Below, piece by piece: positions 16,828 to 25,377 of a stretch of 63,132 nucleotides of DNA. Each line of letters begins with the position of its first letter. Position 1 is the first letter of the stretch. Source of the DNA: Paracidovorax anthurii (GTDB lineage Bacteria > Pseudomonadota > Gammaproteobacteria > Burkholderiales > Burkholderiaceae_C). Under the pieces are notes generated by a model. It was not told where the DNA came from. It saw only the letters and a program-made list of their open reading frames with translations, and searched no databases. The stretch covers positions 1 to 63,132 of the forward strand of contig NZ_QLTA01000032.1 in the NCBI RefSeq assembly GCF_003269065.1, read 5' to 3'. Both the position numbers and the translations under genes were made by a program.

Positions 16828-18878
16828 ACGCCCCGGCAACGAACCAGGTTCGCCTGGAGCGCGACGGCGACGTCGCCGTCATCTGGATCGACAACCCGCC
16901 GATCAACGCCGGTTCGGCGGCGGTGCGCACCGGGCTGCTGCACGCCGTTGATGCCGTGGCGCGTGACGAAAGCTTGGTTGCCGCAGTGCTCATCGGCGCC
17001 GGCAAGACCTTCATTGCCGGTTCGGACCTGCGCGAATTCGGCCAGCCATTGGCTGAGCCGCAACTGCCGACGGTTATCGCTGCAATCGAGGCTTGTGCCA
17101 AGCCCTTCGTGGCGGCCCTGCAAGGGGCTGCACTCGGTGGTGGATTCGAACTCGCTTTGGGGTGCGATGCACGCGTGGTTGCGCCTGGCACGGTCGTGGG
17201 TTTGCCTGAAGTCACTTTGGGCATCATTCCCGGCGCAGGCGGCACCCAACGGCTGCCGCGCCTGGTGGGTGTGCCGCGTGCCATCGCCATGGTGTGCGCA
17301 GGCGAGCGCGTGAAGAGCACTGCGGCGCTCGCTTGCGGCTTGGTAGATGCGCAGATCGACGGGAATCTTCGTGCAGCTGCGGTCGAATACGCACGGGGCC
17401 TCGCCGGTAAAAAGCGACGCTTGCGTGATCGCGCCGTGCCGTTTTCCGAACCCCAGGCCGTAGAAGACGCCGCTGCCGCGGCACTGAAGACTGGCAAAGG
17501 CCGTCCGGCCGTCGTCGCTGCCATCGCAGCTGTGAAGGCGTCTGCCGTTCAGGAATTCGCTGCAGCGCTGGCCGGTGAGCGTGCGGCGTTCCAGCAGCTG
17601 CGCGTGTCGCCTGAGGCCGCAGCGTTGCGTCACCAGTTCTTTGCAGAGCGCGACAGTGCCAAACACCCATCTCTGGCGAAAGTGGTACCGCGCGCCGTGG
17701 GCCGTGTCGCGGTCATCGGCGCGGGCACGATGGGTACGGGTATCGCCATCGCCGTGCTGGATGCCGGCCTGGAGGTGCTGCTGCTGGAGCAGGACAGTGC
17801 GGCGCTGAACCGTGGCTCGACCCGCATTCACGACCACTACGCAGGCCGGGTCCGTGCCGGCAAGATGGCGCCCGAAGCGGCGCAGTCTCGCCTTGCGAAG
17901 CTGCGCAGCAGCTTGGAATGGAACGATCTCGCCGAAGCGGACCTGGTGATCGAAGCCGTGTTCGAAGACCTGGACGTCAAGCGCCAGGTGTTCGCGCGCA
18001 TCGACGCCGTGGCCCGCCCAGGCGCCGTGCTCGCCAGCAACACCTCGTATCTGGACCTCGACGCCATCGCCAGCGCGACCACAAGGCCGCAGGACGTGAT
18101 CGGCCTGCACTTCTTCAGTCCTGCCAACGTGATGCGGCTCATGGAGGTGGTGCGCGGCAAGGCGACTGCCCCCGATGCTCTGGCAACCGGCCTGGCCGCG
18201 GCCCGCAAGCTGGGCAAGCTGCCGCTGTTGACGGGCAATGCCTTCGGCTTCGTCGGCAACCGGCTCTACGCGGCCTACCGACGCCAGTGCGAGTTTCTGA
18301 TCGAGGAAGGCGCCTGGCCCGAACAGGTGGACGCCGCCCTGCAACGCTTCGGCTTCGCCATGGGGCCCTTCGCCGTGGCCGACCTGTCGGGCCTGGACAT
18401 CGCCTGGCGCATGCGCCAGGCCCAGGCCGCCACGCGCGACCCGTCCGCGCGCTACGTGAACATCGCCGACCGTCTGTGCGAAGCCGGGCGCCTGGGTCGC
18501 AAGACTGGCGCCGGCTACTACCGCTACCCCGAGGGGGGCAAGGCCGAAGTGGACGAAGGCACGCACGCGTTGATCGCGCGGGCGCGCGCCGAGAAGGGCA
18601 TCGTGCCGCGGACCATCGACGAAGAAGAAGTGCAGCGCCGCGTGCTGCTTGCCCTGGTCAACGAGGCGGCGCTGCTGCTGGCCGATGGCGTTGCCGCGCA
18701 TGCCGCGGACATCGACGTCGCACTGGTCAACGGCTATGGCTTCCCCCGCTGGGAAGGCGGGCCTGTGTTCTGGGCGCGTACGCGTGGCCAGGAAGCCCTG
18801 GCACGCGACATCGACATGCTCGCCGAGCGCAGTGGCCCGGGCTTCGTGCGCGGCGACCTCCATCAACTATTCCAATGA
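16824..18878 (+). CDS. Bifunctional enoyl-CoA hydratase/3-hydroxyacyl-CoA dehydrogenase (684 aa)
   Basis: The N-terminal crotonase half carries LPEVTLGIIPGAGGTQRLPR with the catalytic Glu. The C-terminal half has an NAD-binding GAGTMGTGIAIAVLDAG, NTSYLDLDAIA and HFFSPANVMRLMEVV with the His-Glu pair of 3-hydroxyacyl-CoA dehydrogenases. This is the FadB/PaaH-like monomeric multifunctional layout. It begins in an ATGA overlap with the CoA ligase. It should hydrate and oxidise the acyl-CoA to the 3-oxoacyl-CoA that the next gene product cleaves. Confidence 0.92.
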   Translation: MNAPATNQVRLERDGDVAVIWIDNPPINAGSAAVRTGLLHAVDAVARDESLVAAVLIGAGKTFIAGSDLREFGQPLAEPQLPTVIAAIEACAKPFVAALQGAALGGGFELALGCDARVVAPGTVVGLPEVTLGIIPGAGGTQRLPRLVGVPRAIAMVCAGERVKSTAALACGLVDAQIDGNLRAAAVEYARGLAGKKRRLRDRAVPFSEPQAVEDAAAAALKTGKGRPAVVAAIAAVKASAVQEFAAALAGERAAFQQLRVSPEAAALRHQFFAERDSAKHPSLAKVVPRAVGRVAVIGAGTMGTGIAIAVLDAGLEVLLLEQDSAALNRGSTRIHDHYAGRVRAGKMAPEAAQSRLAKLRSSLEWNDLAEADLVIEAVFEDLDVKRQVFARIDAVARPGAVLASNTSYLDLDAIASATTRPQDVIGLHFFSPANVMRLMEVVRGKATAPDALATGLAAARKLGKLPLLTGNAFGFVGNRLYAAYRRQCEFLIEEGAWPEQVDAALQRFGFAMGPFAVADLSGLDIAWRMRQAQAATRDPSARYVNIADRLCEAGRLGRKTGAGYYRYPEGGKAEVDEGTHALIARARAEKGIVPRTIDEEEVQRRVLLALVNEAALLLADGVAAHAADIDVALVNGYGFPRWEGGPVFWARTRGQEALARDIDMLAERSGPGFVRGDLHQLFQ

Positions 18879-18888
18879 GACATTCACC

Positions 18889-20094
18889 ATGACGCAACAC
18901 GCCTACATCTGCGACGCGGTTCGCACCCCCTTCGGCCGCTACGGCGGCAGTCTGTCGTCGGTTCGCGCCGACGATCTGGGCGCCGTGCCCTTGAAGGCGC
19001 TGATGGCACGCCACCCCACGCTGGACTGGGAAGCTGTCGCGGACATCATCTACGGCTGCGCCAACCAGGCCGGCGAGGACAATCGCAACGTCGCACGCAT
19101 GTCGGCGTTGCTCGCCGGCCTGCCTGTCGGTCTGCCTGGCAGCACGGTGAACCGCTTGTGCGGTTCTGGCCTGGATGCACTGGGCACGGCGGCACGCGCC
19201 ATCAAGGCCGGCGAAGCGGAGCTGATGCTCGCCGGCGGTGTAGAGAGCATGAGCCGCGCGCCGTTCGTGATGGGCAAGGCAGAAAGTGCGTTTTCCCGCG
19301 CGGCAAAGATCGAGGATACGACCATCGGCTGGCGGCTCATCAACCCGCGCATGAAGACCTTGCACGGCGTGGACAGCATGCCCGAGACGGCTGAGAACGT
19401 CGCCACCGACTACGGCATCTCCCGCGTGGAACAAGACCGCATGGCCCTGGCCTCGCAGCGCAAGGCCGTTGCCGCACAGCAGCGCGGGTTTTTCGACGCA
19501 GAAATCGTGCCGGTCACTGTGCCGCAGAAGAAGGGTGACGCGCTGGTCGTGTCGCGCGACGAGCACCCGCGCGAGACCAGCCTGGAGGCATTGGCGAAGC
19601 TCAAAGGGGTGGTCCGTCCGGACGGCACCGTCACGGCAGGCAACGCATCCGGTGTGAACGACGGCGCCTGCGCGCTGCTGCTGGCCAGCGAAGGCGGTGC
19701 GGCGCGGCACGGCTTGACGCCGCGTGCACGTGTGGTCGCGATGGCCACGGCAGGTGTGCCGCCTCGCATCATGGGCATGGGTCCGGCGCCGGCGACGCGC
19801 AAGGTGCTGGCATTGGCCAGGTTGACGCTCGCGCAAATGGACGTGATCGAATTGAACGAGGCATTCGCTGCGCAGGGCCTTGCCGTGCTGCGCGACCTAG
19901 GCCTGGCGGACGACGACGCCCGCGTCAACCCGAACGGCGGTGCCATCGCGCTGGGACATCCTCTGGGTGCTTCGGGAGCACGTCTCGCCACCACGGCCGT
20001 CAACCAGCTTCACGTTAGCGGGGGGCGTTACGCCCTGGCCACGATGTGCATCGGCGTTGGCCAAGGCATCGCCGTGGTCCTGGAGCGGGTATGA
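18889..20094 (+). CDS. pcaF: 3-oxoadipyl-CoA thiolase-like acyltransferase (401 aa)
   Basis: Thiolase motifs are complete: nucleophilic Cys in NRLCGSG, NPNGGAIALGHPLGASGAR with the His, and CIGVGQG with the second Cys. The segments GCANQAGEDNRNVARM and VESMSRAPFVMGKA are those of PcaF/PaaJ thiolases, which split 3-oxoadipyl-CoA into succinyl-CoA and acetyl-CoA. With the PcaIJ-like genes at 32.2 kb this supports 3-oxoadipate as an intermediate. The stop overlaps the start of the next receptor gene (ATGA). Confidence 0.9.
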   Translation: MTQHAYICDAVRTPFGRYGGSLSSVRADDLGAVPLKALMARHPTLDWEAVADIIYGCANQAGEDNRNVARMSALLAGLPVGLPGSTVNRLCGSGLDALGTAARAIKAGEAELMLAGGVESMSRAPFVMGKAESAFSRAAKIEDTTIGWRLINPRMKTLHGVDSMPETAENVATDYGISRVEQDRMALASQRKAVAAQQRGFFDAEIVPVTVPQKKGDALVVSRDEHPRETSLEALAKLKGVVRPDGTVTAGNASGVNDGACALLLASEGGAARHGLTPRARVVAMATAGVPPRIMGMGPAPATRKVLALARLTLAQMDVIELNEAFAAQGLAVLRDLGLADDDARVNPNGGAIALGHPLGASGARLATTAVNQLHVSGGRYALATMCIGVGQGIAVVLERV

Positions 20095-21068
20095 GCCGGC
20101 GCATCAACCTGCGACGCGCGCTTCTGGCCGGTCTGGCTGCTGCCGTGGTCAGCCCGTGGGCCATGGGACAAGCATTCCCCGGCAAGCCGCTGCGGATGAT
20201 CGTTCCCTTTCCTGCCGGCGGCGGTACCGACGCCATGGCGCGCGCCCTCGGCGATGCGCTGTCGCGCGACCTGGGCCAGCCTGTGATCGTGGACAACAAG
20301 TCTGGCGCCGGCACGGTGATCGGCAATGACGCGCTGGCCAAGAGTCCACCCGACGGCCACACCCTCTTGCTGAACACGAGCGCCATCGCCATCGTGCCCA
20401 GCCTGCACCCCAAGCTGCCATACCCTGCGGCGACCGCGTTTGCGCCGGTCATACTGCTCGGCCGCGCACCGAATGTGGCCGTGGTGCGGACCGAGAGCCC
20501 GCTCAAGTCCGCTGCGGAGTTCGTCGCGCAGGCCCGCGCCAAGCCTGGGCAGATGGCCTATGGGTCTGCTGGCAATGGCACGTCTACGCATCTCGCGGCT
20601 GAATTGCTCAAGAGCACGGCCAAGGTGTTTGTCACCCATGTGCCTTACCGAGGAGCCGCGCCGGTCATCAACGACGTGATCGCTGGCCAGATCGACCTGG
20701 CCTTCGGTACCCTGCCCAGCGTGGCGCCCATGCTCGCGGGCGGCAAGCTGCGCGCACTGGCCGTGACCAGCGCCGAGCGCTCGCCGCTGCTGCCCGATGT
20801 GCCCACTTTTGCCGAATCGGGCGTCCCTGGCTATGACGCGGACGTTTGGTACGGGGTGTTCGTGCCGGGCGCGACGCCGCCTGCCATCATTGAGCAATTG
20901 CACGCAGCGATCAAACGTGCCGCGCAGACGGAGGCCTTTCAGCGCCGCGCTGCTGCGGAGGGTTTGGCGCTCACCATGGACAGTCCGCAGGAGACCGCGC
21001 GCATCGTTCGCTCAGAGGAAGCCAAGTGGAAGCGTGTCATCAAGGACCAGTCCATCAAGATGGAATGA
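20091..21068 (+). CDS. TTT/Bug-family periplasmic binding protein, copy 2
   Basis: This 325-aa protein starts in the ATGA overlap with the thiolase gene. It has an arginine-rich signal peptide (MSRRINLRRALLAGLAAAVV), PLRMIVPFPAGGGTDAMAR, and THVPYRGAAPVINDVIAGQ. It is closer to copies 1 and 4 than to copies 3, 5 and 6, judging by the shared DNKSGAGT/DNKPGAGT and IGTD-type blocks. Translational coupling to catabolic enzymes suggests that uptake or sensing of the substrate is co-expressed with its breakdown. Confidence 0.9.
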   Translation: MSRRINLRRALLAGLAAAVVSPWAMGQAFPGKPLRMIVPFPAGGGTDAMARALGDALSRDLGQPVIVDNKSGAGTVIGNDALAKSPPDGHTLLLNTSAIAIVPSLHPKLPYPAATAFAPVILLGRAPNVAVVRTESPLKSAAEFVAQARAKPGQMAYGSAGNGTSTHLAAELLKSTAKVFVTHVPYRGAAPVINDVIAGQIDLAFGTLPSVAPMLAGGKLRALAVTSAERSPLLPDVPTFAESGVPGYDADVWYGVFVPGATPPAIIEQLHAAIKRAAQTEAFQRRAAAEGLALTMDSPQETARIVRSEEAKWKRVIKDQSIKME

Positions 21069-21919
21069 ACCTGCTGCGCACCATGCAACACGACGAGCAA
21101 CCTGCAGGCGACCGGATGGCAGCGCTGGAACAGCGCATGCAGCGTCATGTCGTGCAAAGCCATGGTGGGCAGGTCGTGTGGTGGACGTTGGGCTCCGGTC
21201 GACCTCTCGTGCTTTTGCACGGTGGACATGGCAGTTGGCGGCATTGGGTGCGCAACGTCGAAGCCTTGACCACGCACCGCAGCGTCTGGGTGCCAGACAT
21301 GCCTGGCTATGGCGATTCCGACGCGCCTGCCGAGCCGACGATAGGCTCGTTGCTGGACCGGCTGACCGGTAGCCTCGATGCATTGCTGGGCCCGTCGACG
21401 TCCATCGACTTGGCCGGTTTCTCCTTCGGCGGGCTGGTGGCGGCCCACCTGGCAGTCGGTCGACGTGGAGTGGACCGGCTGGCGTTGCTGGGACCTGCAG
21501 GGCACGGTGGCCCTCGGCGCCCAAGGTCCGAGCTGGTGTCGTGGCGTCATGTAGTTGATGACGCCGCGGCGCTGGCCCAGGTCATGCGACACAACCTCCT
21601 CGCCCACATGCTCCACCAGCCAGACAGCGTCGACCCGCTGGCCCTGCGTGTCCACACCGAGGCTTGCCTGCAGACGCGTTTCAGGAGCAAGGGCATCTCA
21701 CGCGCGGGCGGCCTTCAGGCCCTGTTGCACCAAGCTACTTGCCCGGTGCTGCTGGCTTGGGGCGCCCATGACGTCACCGCGACGCCCGAGCTGCTGGCAC
21801 CAGAGCTGGCGGCCTGCCATCCGCGCAGCCGCACCGCCATCGTGGCGGACGCCGGTCACTGGGTGCAGTACGAATCTGCGCCGGCCATCAATGCGCTGCT
21901 GCGCGACTGGCTGGCCTGA
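21065..21919 (+). CDS. Alpha/beta hydrolase (284 aa), MhpC-like
   Basis: It starts in an ATGA overlap with receptor copy 2. The hydrolase landmarks are VLLHGGHGSWRHW (oxyanion region), nucleophile elbow GFSFGG, acid in WGAHDV and DAGHW for the catalytic His, a complete triad. The layout resembles C-C bond hydrolases and enol-lactone hydrolases of aromatic pathways. It may open a lactone or cleave a ring-fission product in this pathway. Substrate assignment is inference. Confidence 0.85.
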   Translation: MNLLRTMQHDEQPAGDRMAALEQRMQRHVVQSHGGQVVWWTLGSGRPLVLLHGGHGSWRHWVRNVEALTTHRSVWVPDMPGYGDSDAPAEPTIGSLLDRLTGSLDALLGPSTSIDLAGFSFGGLVAAHLAVGRRGVDRLALLGPAGHGGPRRPRSELVSWRHVVDDAAALAQVMRHNLLAHMLHQPDSVDPLALRVHTEACLQTRFRSKGISRAGGLQALLHQATCPVLLAWGAHDVTATPELLAPELAACHPRSRTAIVADAGHWVQYESAPAINALLRDWLA

Positions 21920-21947
21920 TCCCCAACATTTGAAAGACCATCACACC

Positions 21948-23282
21948 ATGCACGCCACTGAAGTGTTCGGGCGCTACGCCGAAGAGTACCGCCACACCGT
22001 CCTCACCGATGACGTGATCCACCATGCCAAGCGCGCCGTCATCGACTGGTACGCCTCGCTATTCCCTGGCCTGGCTGCAGACCCGCTGGCCCAGCTCGAA
22101 CAAGTGCTGGCAGAAGACCTGGACCATGGCCGCGCACGCCTGGGCAATGGACGCAGCGCCACAGCTCGAGCCGCGGCGCTGTACAACGGCACGGCCGCAC
22201 ATGCGGCCGAGGTGGATGACAGCTTCCGGGACGCGATGTACCACCCTGGCGCCGCCACCATCGCCGCAGCGTTGGCGGCCAGCCAGGATACAGGGGCCAC
22301 CGGCCTGGACTTCCTGCGGGCGCTGGTGCTCGGCTACGAGGTCTCCACGCGCATCGGTGTGGTCATGGGCCGGCCTCACTACAAGTTTTGGCACAACACA
22401 GGAACCGTCGGCAGTTTCGGGGCTGCGGCCGCCGCTGGCGGCGCGCTCGGCCTGGGCGCGCAGCCTTTCGCCCATGCGCTCGCCACGGCCGCCACCTTCA
22501 CTGCCGGCCTGCAACAGGCTTTCCGCATGGACTCCATGTCGAAGCCGCTGCACGCCGGTCGCGCCGCAGAGGCCGGCCTGCTGGCCGCGCAGATGGCTGC
22601 GCGCGGAGTGACCGGTTCGCCGGATGTGCTCGACGGCGAGGCCGGCCTGGGCAAGGCGATGAGCAACGGCCCGGACTGGTCTCAAGCAGGCGCGACCTTG
22701 GGCCGAGACTTCCACATCACGCGCCTGACCTTCAAGAACCACATTGGCTGCGGACACACCTTTGCCGCCATCGATGCTGCGCTTGCACTGCGCGAGCAGC
22801 ACAGCCTGCAGCCGCAGGACATCGCCCATGTCCAGATCGACACGTACAAGCCGGCGCTGGACATCGCGTGCTACGAGCGGCCGACGACCGCCAATGAGGC
22901 CCGCTTCAGCCTACGCTACGTGGTGGCAACGGCGCTGGTGCGCGGCAGCGTGCGGCTGGCAGCGTACGAACCTGAGCAACTCGACGACCGCCGCACATGC
23001 GAGCTCATCACGCGCATTGACGCGCGCATCGATCCCCAGATCGACGCGGCGTTTCCGGGGCAGCGCGCCGCGCGGTTGGAAATCACGACACGTGGGGGCG
23101 AGAAGCTGGTGCACCTGCAGCCCAACCGCAAGGGTGACCCGGAGCTACCGCTGTCCGATGCGGAGCTGGAAAGCAAATTCCTCGAACTGGCGACGCCAGT
23201 GATCGGCGAGCAGCGTGCCACCGACTTGCTACAACGCATTTGGAGCCTCGACCAAGCCTCTGACCTGCAGGGCCTGGTCTGA
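21948..23282 (+). CDS. MmgE/PrpD-family protein (444 aa)
   Basis: The protein shows family blocks NGTAAHAAEVDDSFRDAMYHPGA, ALVLGYEVSTRIG and FWHNTGTVGSFGAAAAAG, then HAGRAAEAGLLAAQMA and the C-terminal PrpD half. Family members are 2-methylcitrate dehydratases or related hydro-lyases such as cis-aconitate decarboxylase and iminodisuccinate epimerase. In Burkholderiales, copies beside Bug receptors are common in organic-acid clusters. It is the last gene of the rightward operon. The specific reaction is unknown. Confidence 0.88.
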   Translation: MHATEVFGRYAEEYRHTVLTDDVIHHAKRAVIDWYASLFPGLAADPLAQLEQVLAEDLDHGRARLGNGRSATARAAALYNGTAAHAAEVDDSFRDAMYHPGAATIAAALAASQDTGATGLDFLRALVLGYEVSTRIGVVMGRPHYKFWHNTGTVGSFGAAAAAGGALGLGAQPFAHALATAATFTAGLQQAFRMDSMSKPLHAGRAAEAGLLAAQMAARGVTGSPDVLDGEAGLGKAMSNGPDWSQAGATLGRDFHITRLTFKNHIGCGHTFAAIDAALALREQHSLQPQDIAHVQIDTYKPALDIACYERPTTANEARFSLRYVVATALVRGSVRLAAYEPEQLDDRRTCELITRIDARIDPQIDAAFPGQRAARLEITTRGGEKLVHLQPNRKGDPELPLSDAELESKFLELATPVIGEQRATDLLQRIWSLDQASDLQGLV

Positions 23283-23319
23283 CGCCTGACCGCGTTCAGT
23301 GAGATGCGACCGGAGGCAC

Positions 23320-24252
23320 TCAGCCCCGGTGCCGATCAAGGAAAGCGAGCAACGCCGCGGCAAGCTCCGGCCTGGCCGGCGCTGTGGAATGCGAGGCACC
23401 GTCGACAGTGACAAGCTCCATGGTCGGGTTTAACGCGCGCATCGCCCGGAACTCGGCCAGGTAGGGGTCGGCTGTGCCGACGATACCCAGCGTCGGCACA
23501 CGGATGGCACTCACCTGCTCGTGCGAGAGCAATGCGCGCGCTCCACCTCGCCGAGATGCGGCCAAGGCGCGGTAGTCCTGCCCGGCCAAGTCCTTTGCAG
23601 ACATCTGGCGGATCACTTCATCGGACGGCGCCGGCTGGTCCTTGGGCCACAGCCGCAGAATCTGCGATTTCTTCGATCCGACCTCCATCTCGGACGCTTC
23701 AATGTCCAGCTTGCGCTGGTCATCGGCCGTCCACCGAAAGCGCGGCGTCGCACCAGCGAGTACGCAGGTCTTGAAGCGCTCCGGCGACTGGACGACCTGG
23801 TAGCCCGTCAGGATCGCTCCGAGGGAGTAACCCACGATGTGCCCGCGCGCCTGGCCGACATGATCGAGCAAGCGAATGGCATCTTGCGCTGCCTGCGGGC
23901 CGTACTGCGCAGCATCGTGGGGCTTGCCGCTGAGGCCATGACCGCGGCCGTCGAGCGCGTACACCCGGTACCGCGCCGCGAGCTTTTGAAAAACGCCGGT
24001 GTCCACCCACTGCCGCTCGGCACTGCTGGAGAAGCCATGCGTGAGAACGACGGTTTCGCCTTCGCCAGCCTGCAGGTAGCTGATTTCGACACCTGCAGAT
24101 TGGAAGCTGCGCCGAACCGGTATCCCCGCCGACGTTGCACAGCCTGTCAGCGCAACGAGCGAACCGGTCGCGCCCGCCAGCAGCGTGCGGCGCCGCATTC
24201 GCAGGCTGCTGGCATCAGGTGCGTTCAGTGAGAGGGCAAAGGGTCGAGTCAA
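23320..24252 (-). CDS. Exported alpha/beta hydrolase, lipoprotein-like (about 310 aa)
   Basis: A TTG at 24252 follows AGGAG by 7 nt; an ATG 18 codons later (24198) is the alternative start. After MRRRTLLAGATGSLVALTGC, a twin-arginine-like or lipoprotein signal ending at a lipobox cysteine, the hydrolase domain reads VLTHGFSSS, VYALDGRGHGLS, GYSLGA (Ser nucleophile), GTADPY and DGASHS. The triad is complete and the enzyme is probably anchored outside the cytoplasm. It is convergent with the PrpD gene and divergent from another hydrolase, sharing a promoter region with a palindromic operator. Confidence 0.83.
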   Translation of the reverse strand: MTRPFALSLNAPDASSLRMRRRTLLAGATGSLVALTGCATSAGIPVRRSFQSAGVEISYLQAGEGETVVLTHGFSSSAERQWVDTGVFQKLAARYRVYALDGRGHGLSGKPHDAAQYGPQAAQDAIRLLDHVGQARGHIVGYSLGAILTGYQVVQSPERFKTCVLAGATPRFRWTADDQRKLDIEASEMEVGSKKSQILRLWPKDQPAPSDEVIRQMSAKDLAGQDYRALAASRRGGARALLSHEQVSAIRVPTLGIVGTADPYLAEFRAMRALNPTMELVTVDGASHSTAPARPELAAALLAFLDRHRG

Positions 24253-24315
24253 AGAGGTCTCCTGGTTGAAGTGGTGCTGACTTGTACCGACAGCGATCTT
24301 CAAAGGACAGCCCCA

Positions 24316-24334
24316 AGTTCCATTCCTTGGAACT
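24316..24334. promoter_or_regulatory. Predicted IclR operator, site 2
   Basis: AGTTCCA-TTCCT-TGGAACT is a perfect 7-bp inverted repeat containing the same TTCCA-N5-TGGAA core as the site at 12800. It lies between two divergent hydrolase genes (starts 24252 and 24439). The IclR regulator encoded at 12 kb is the obvious candidate to bind it. Confidence 0.6.
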
Positions 24335-24438
24335 CGTCTGGAACCGACAGGGGTGCACCCTTCCAATAGCTGAACGACATAGCTGGTATAGGCGCTCATA
24401 GCTTTTGCTTGGGCTCTGCGAAGCCCAGACTGCGTTCC

Positions 24439-25293
24439 ATGAACAACACAACGACAGAGACAAGTGGTGCGACCCGCCGTCTGGTCCACTACATACCGAG
24501 GTCTGGCGCGGAGCCGGTTCAGATCGAGTATGCGGATCAAGGTACTGGACCTGTTGTCTGCATGCTGCCTTCGCTGGCACGCTCCGGACGCGACTACGAC
24601 GAGGTGGCTGCAATGTTGCAGCGTGACGGGTTTCGCGTGATCCGTCCCGAACCACGGGGTATCGGTCAGAGCGCAGGTCCGATGCACGCGCTCAGCCTCC
24701 ATGACTTTGCCGCCGATGTTGCGGCCGTGCTCGACCAGGAAGCTACTGGGGCCATCGTGGTCGTCGGCCATGCGTGGGGCAGCCAGCCTGCTCGGATGCT
24801 GGCGGCGGATCGTCCGGACTTGGTCCGCGGTGTCGTCATGGCGGCTGCCTCGGCGGGCAAGCTGCCGCCCGGCTCGACCGAGAAGCCGTATAGCCGTCTG
24901 CGCGATGCTATCGACGGCGCCGGCGACATGACCTTGCCGGAGGCGCAACGTGTCGAGTGCCTGCGCCGGGCATTCTTCGCGCCGGGCCATGACCCCCGCG
25001 TCTGGCTGGAAGGCTGGAGCGCAACGGCGCATGAGGCACAGAGCCACGCCCGAAACAACACGCCTGTGGACGACTACTTCTCGGCAGGCACTCGGGTGCC
25101 CATCCTGGACCTGCAGGCCGAGTACGACGCCGTGGTCGTGCCGAACGTGATGCAGGCCTACCTGGGCGACCGGGTGACGGTGGAGACGATCCGCGACGCG
25201 GGCCATGCCATGGCGCCGGAGCAGCCTCAAGCCATGGCCAACGCCATCGCCGCGTTCGCTCGGCGCGCGTACAGCGAACCTGCCGCCGGCTGA
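24439..25293 (+). CDS. Alpha/beta-hydrolase-fold protein with Ala at the nucleophile position
   Basis: This 284-aa protein has the fold signature: VVCMLPSLARSGRDYDEVA, RPEPRGIGQSAGP, and DAGHAM near the end for the His. The nucleophile elbow reads VVVGHAWGSQPARML, so the expected Ser/Asp/Cys is Ala (codon gcg). That suggests a non-hydrolytic or differently working member; a similar GHAxG elbow occurs, as far as I recall, in a subset of related proteins. It opens the second operon of cargo 1, followed by receptors and an SDR. Confidence 0.8.
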   Translation: MNNTTTETSGATRRLVHYIPRSGAEPVQIEYADQGTGPVVCMLPSLARSGRDYDEVAAMLQRDGFRVIRPEPRGIGQSAGPMHALSLHDFAADVAAVLDQEATGAIVVVGHAWGSQPARMLAADRPDLVRGVVMAAASAGKLPPGSTEKPYSRLRDAIDGAGDMTLPEAQRVECLRRAFFAPGHDPRVWLEGWSATAHEAQSHARNNTPVDDYFSAGTRVPILDLQAEYDAVVVPNVMQAYLGDRVTVETIRDAGHAMAPEQPQAMANAIAAFARRAYSEPAAG

Positions 25294-25377
25294 TTCGCCC
25301 ATTCACACCAGAAGCCTGCAAGACCGCCGCCCCGACGGCGCGCCGCAAAACCATTCCACAGCCTCAAGGAGACATAC

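Noticed and set aside
23320-25302. A 660-aa minus-strand frame
   Set aside because: Its first half is antisense to the hydrolase at 24439; only the part after 24252 encodes the exported hydrolase.
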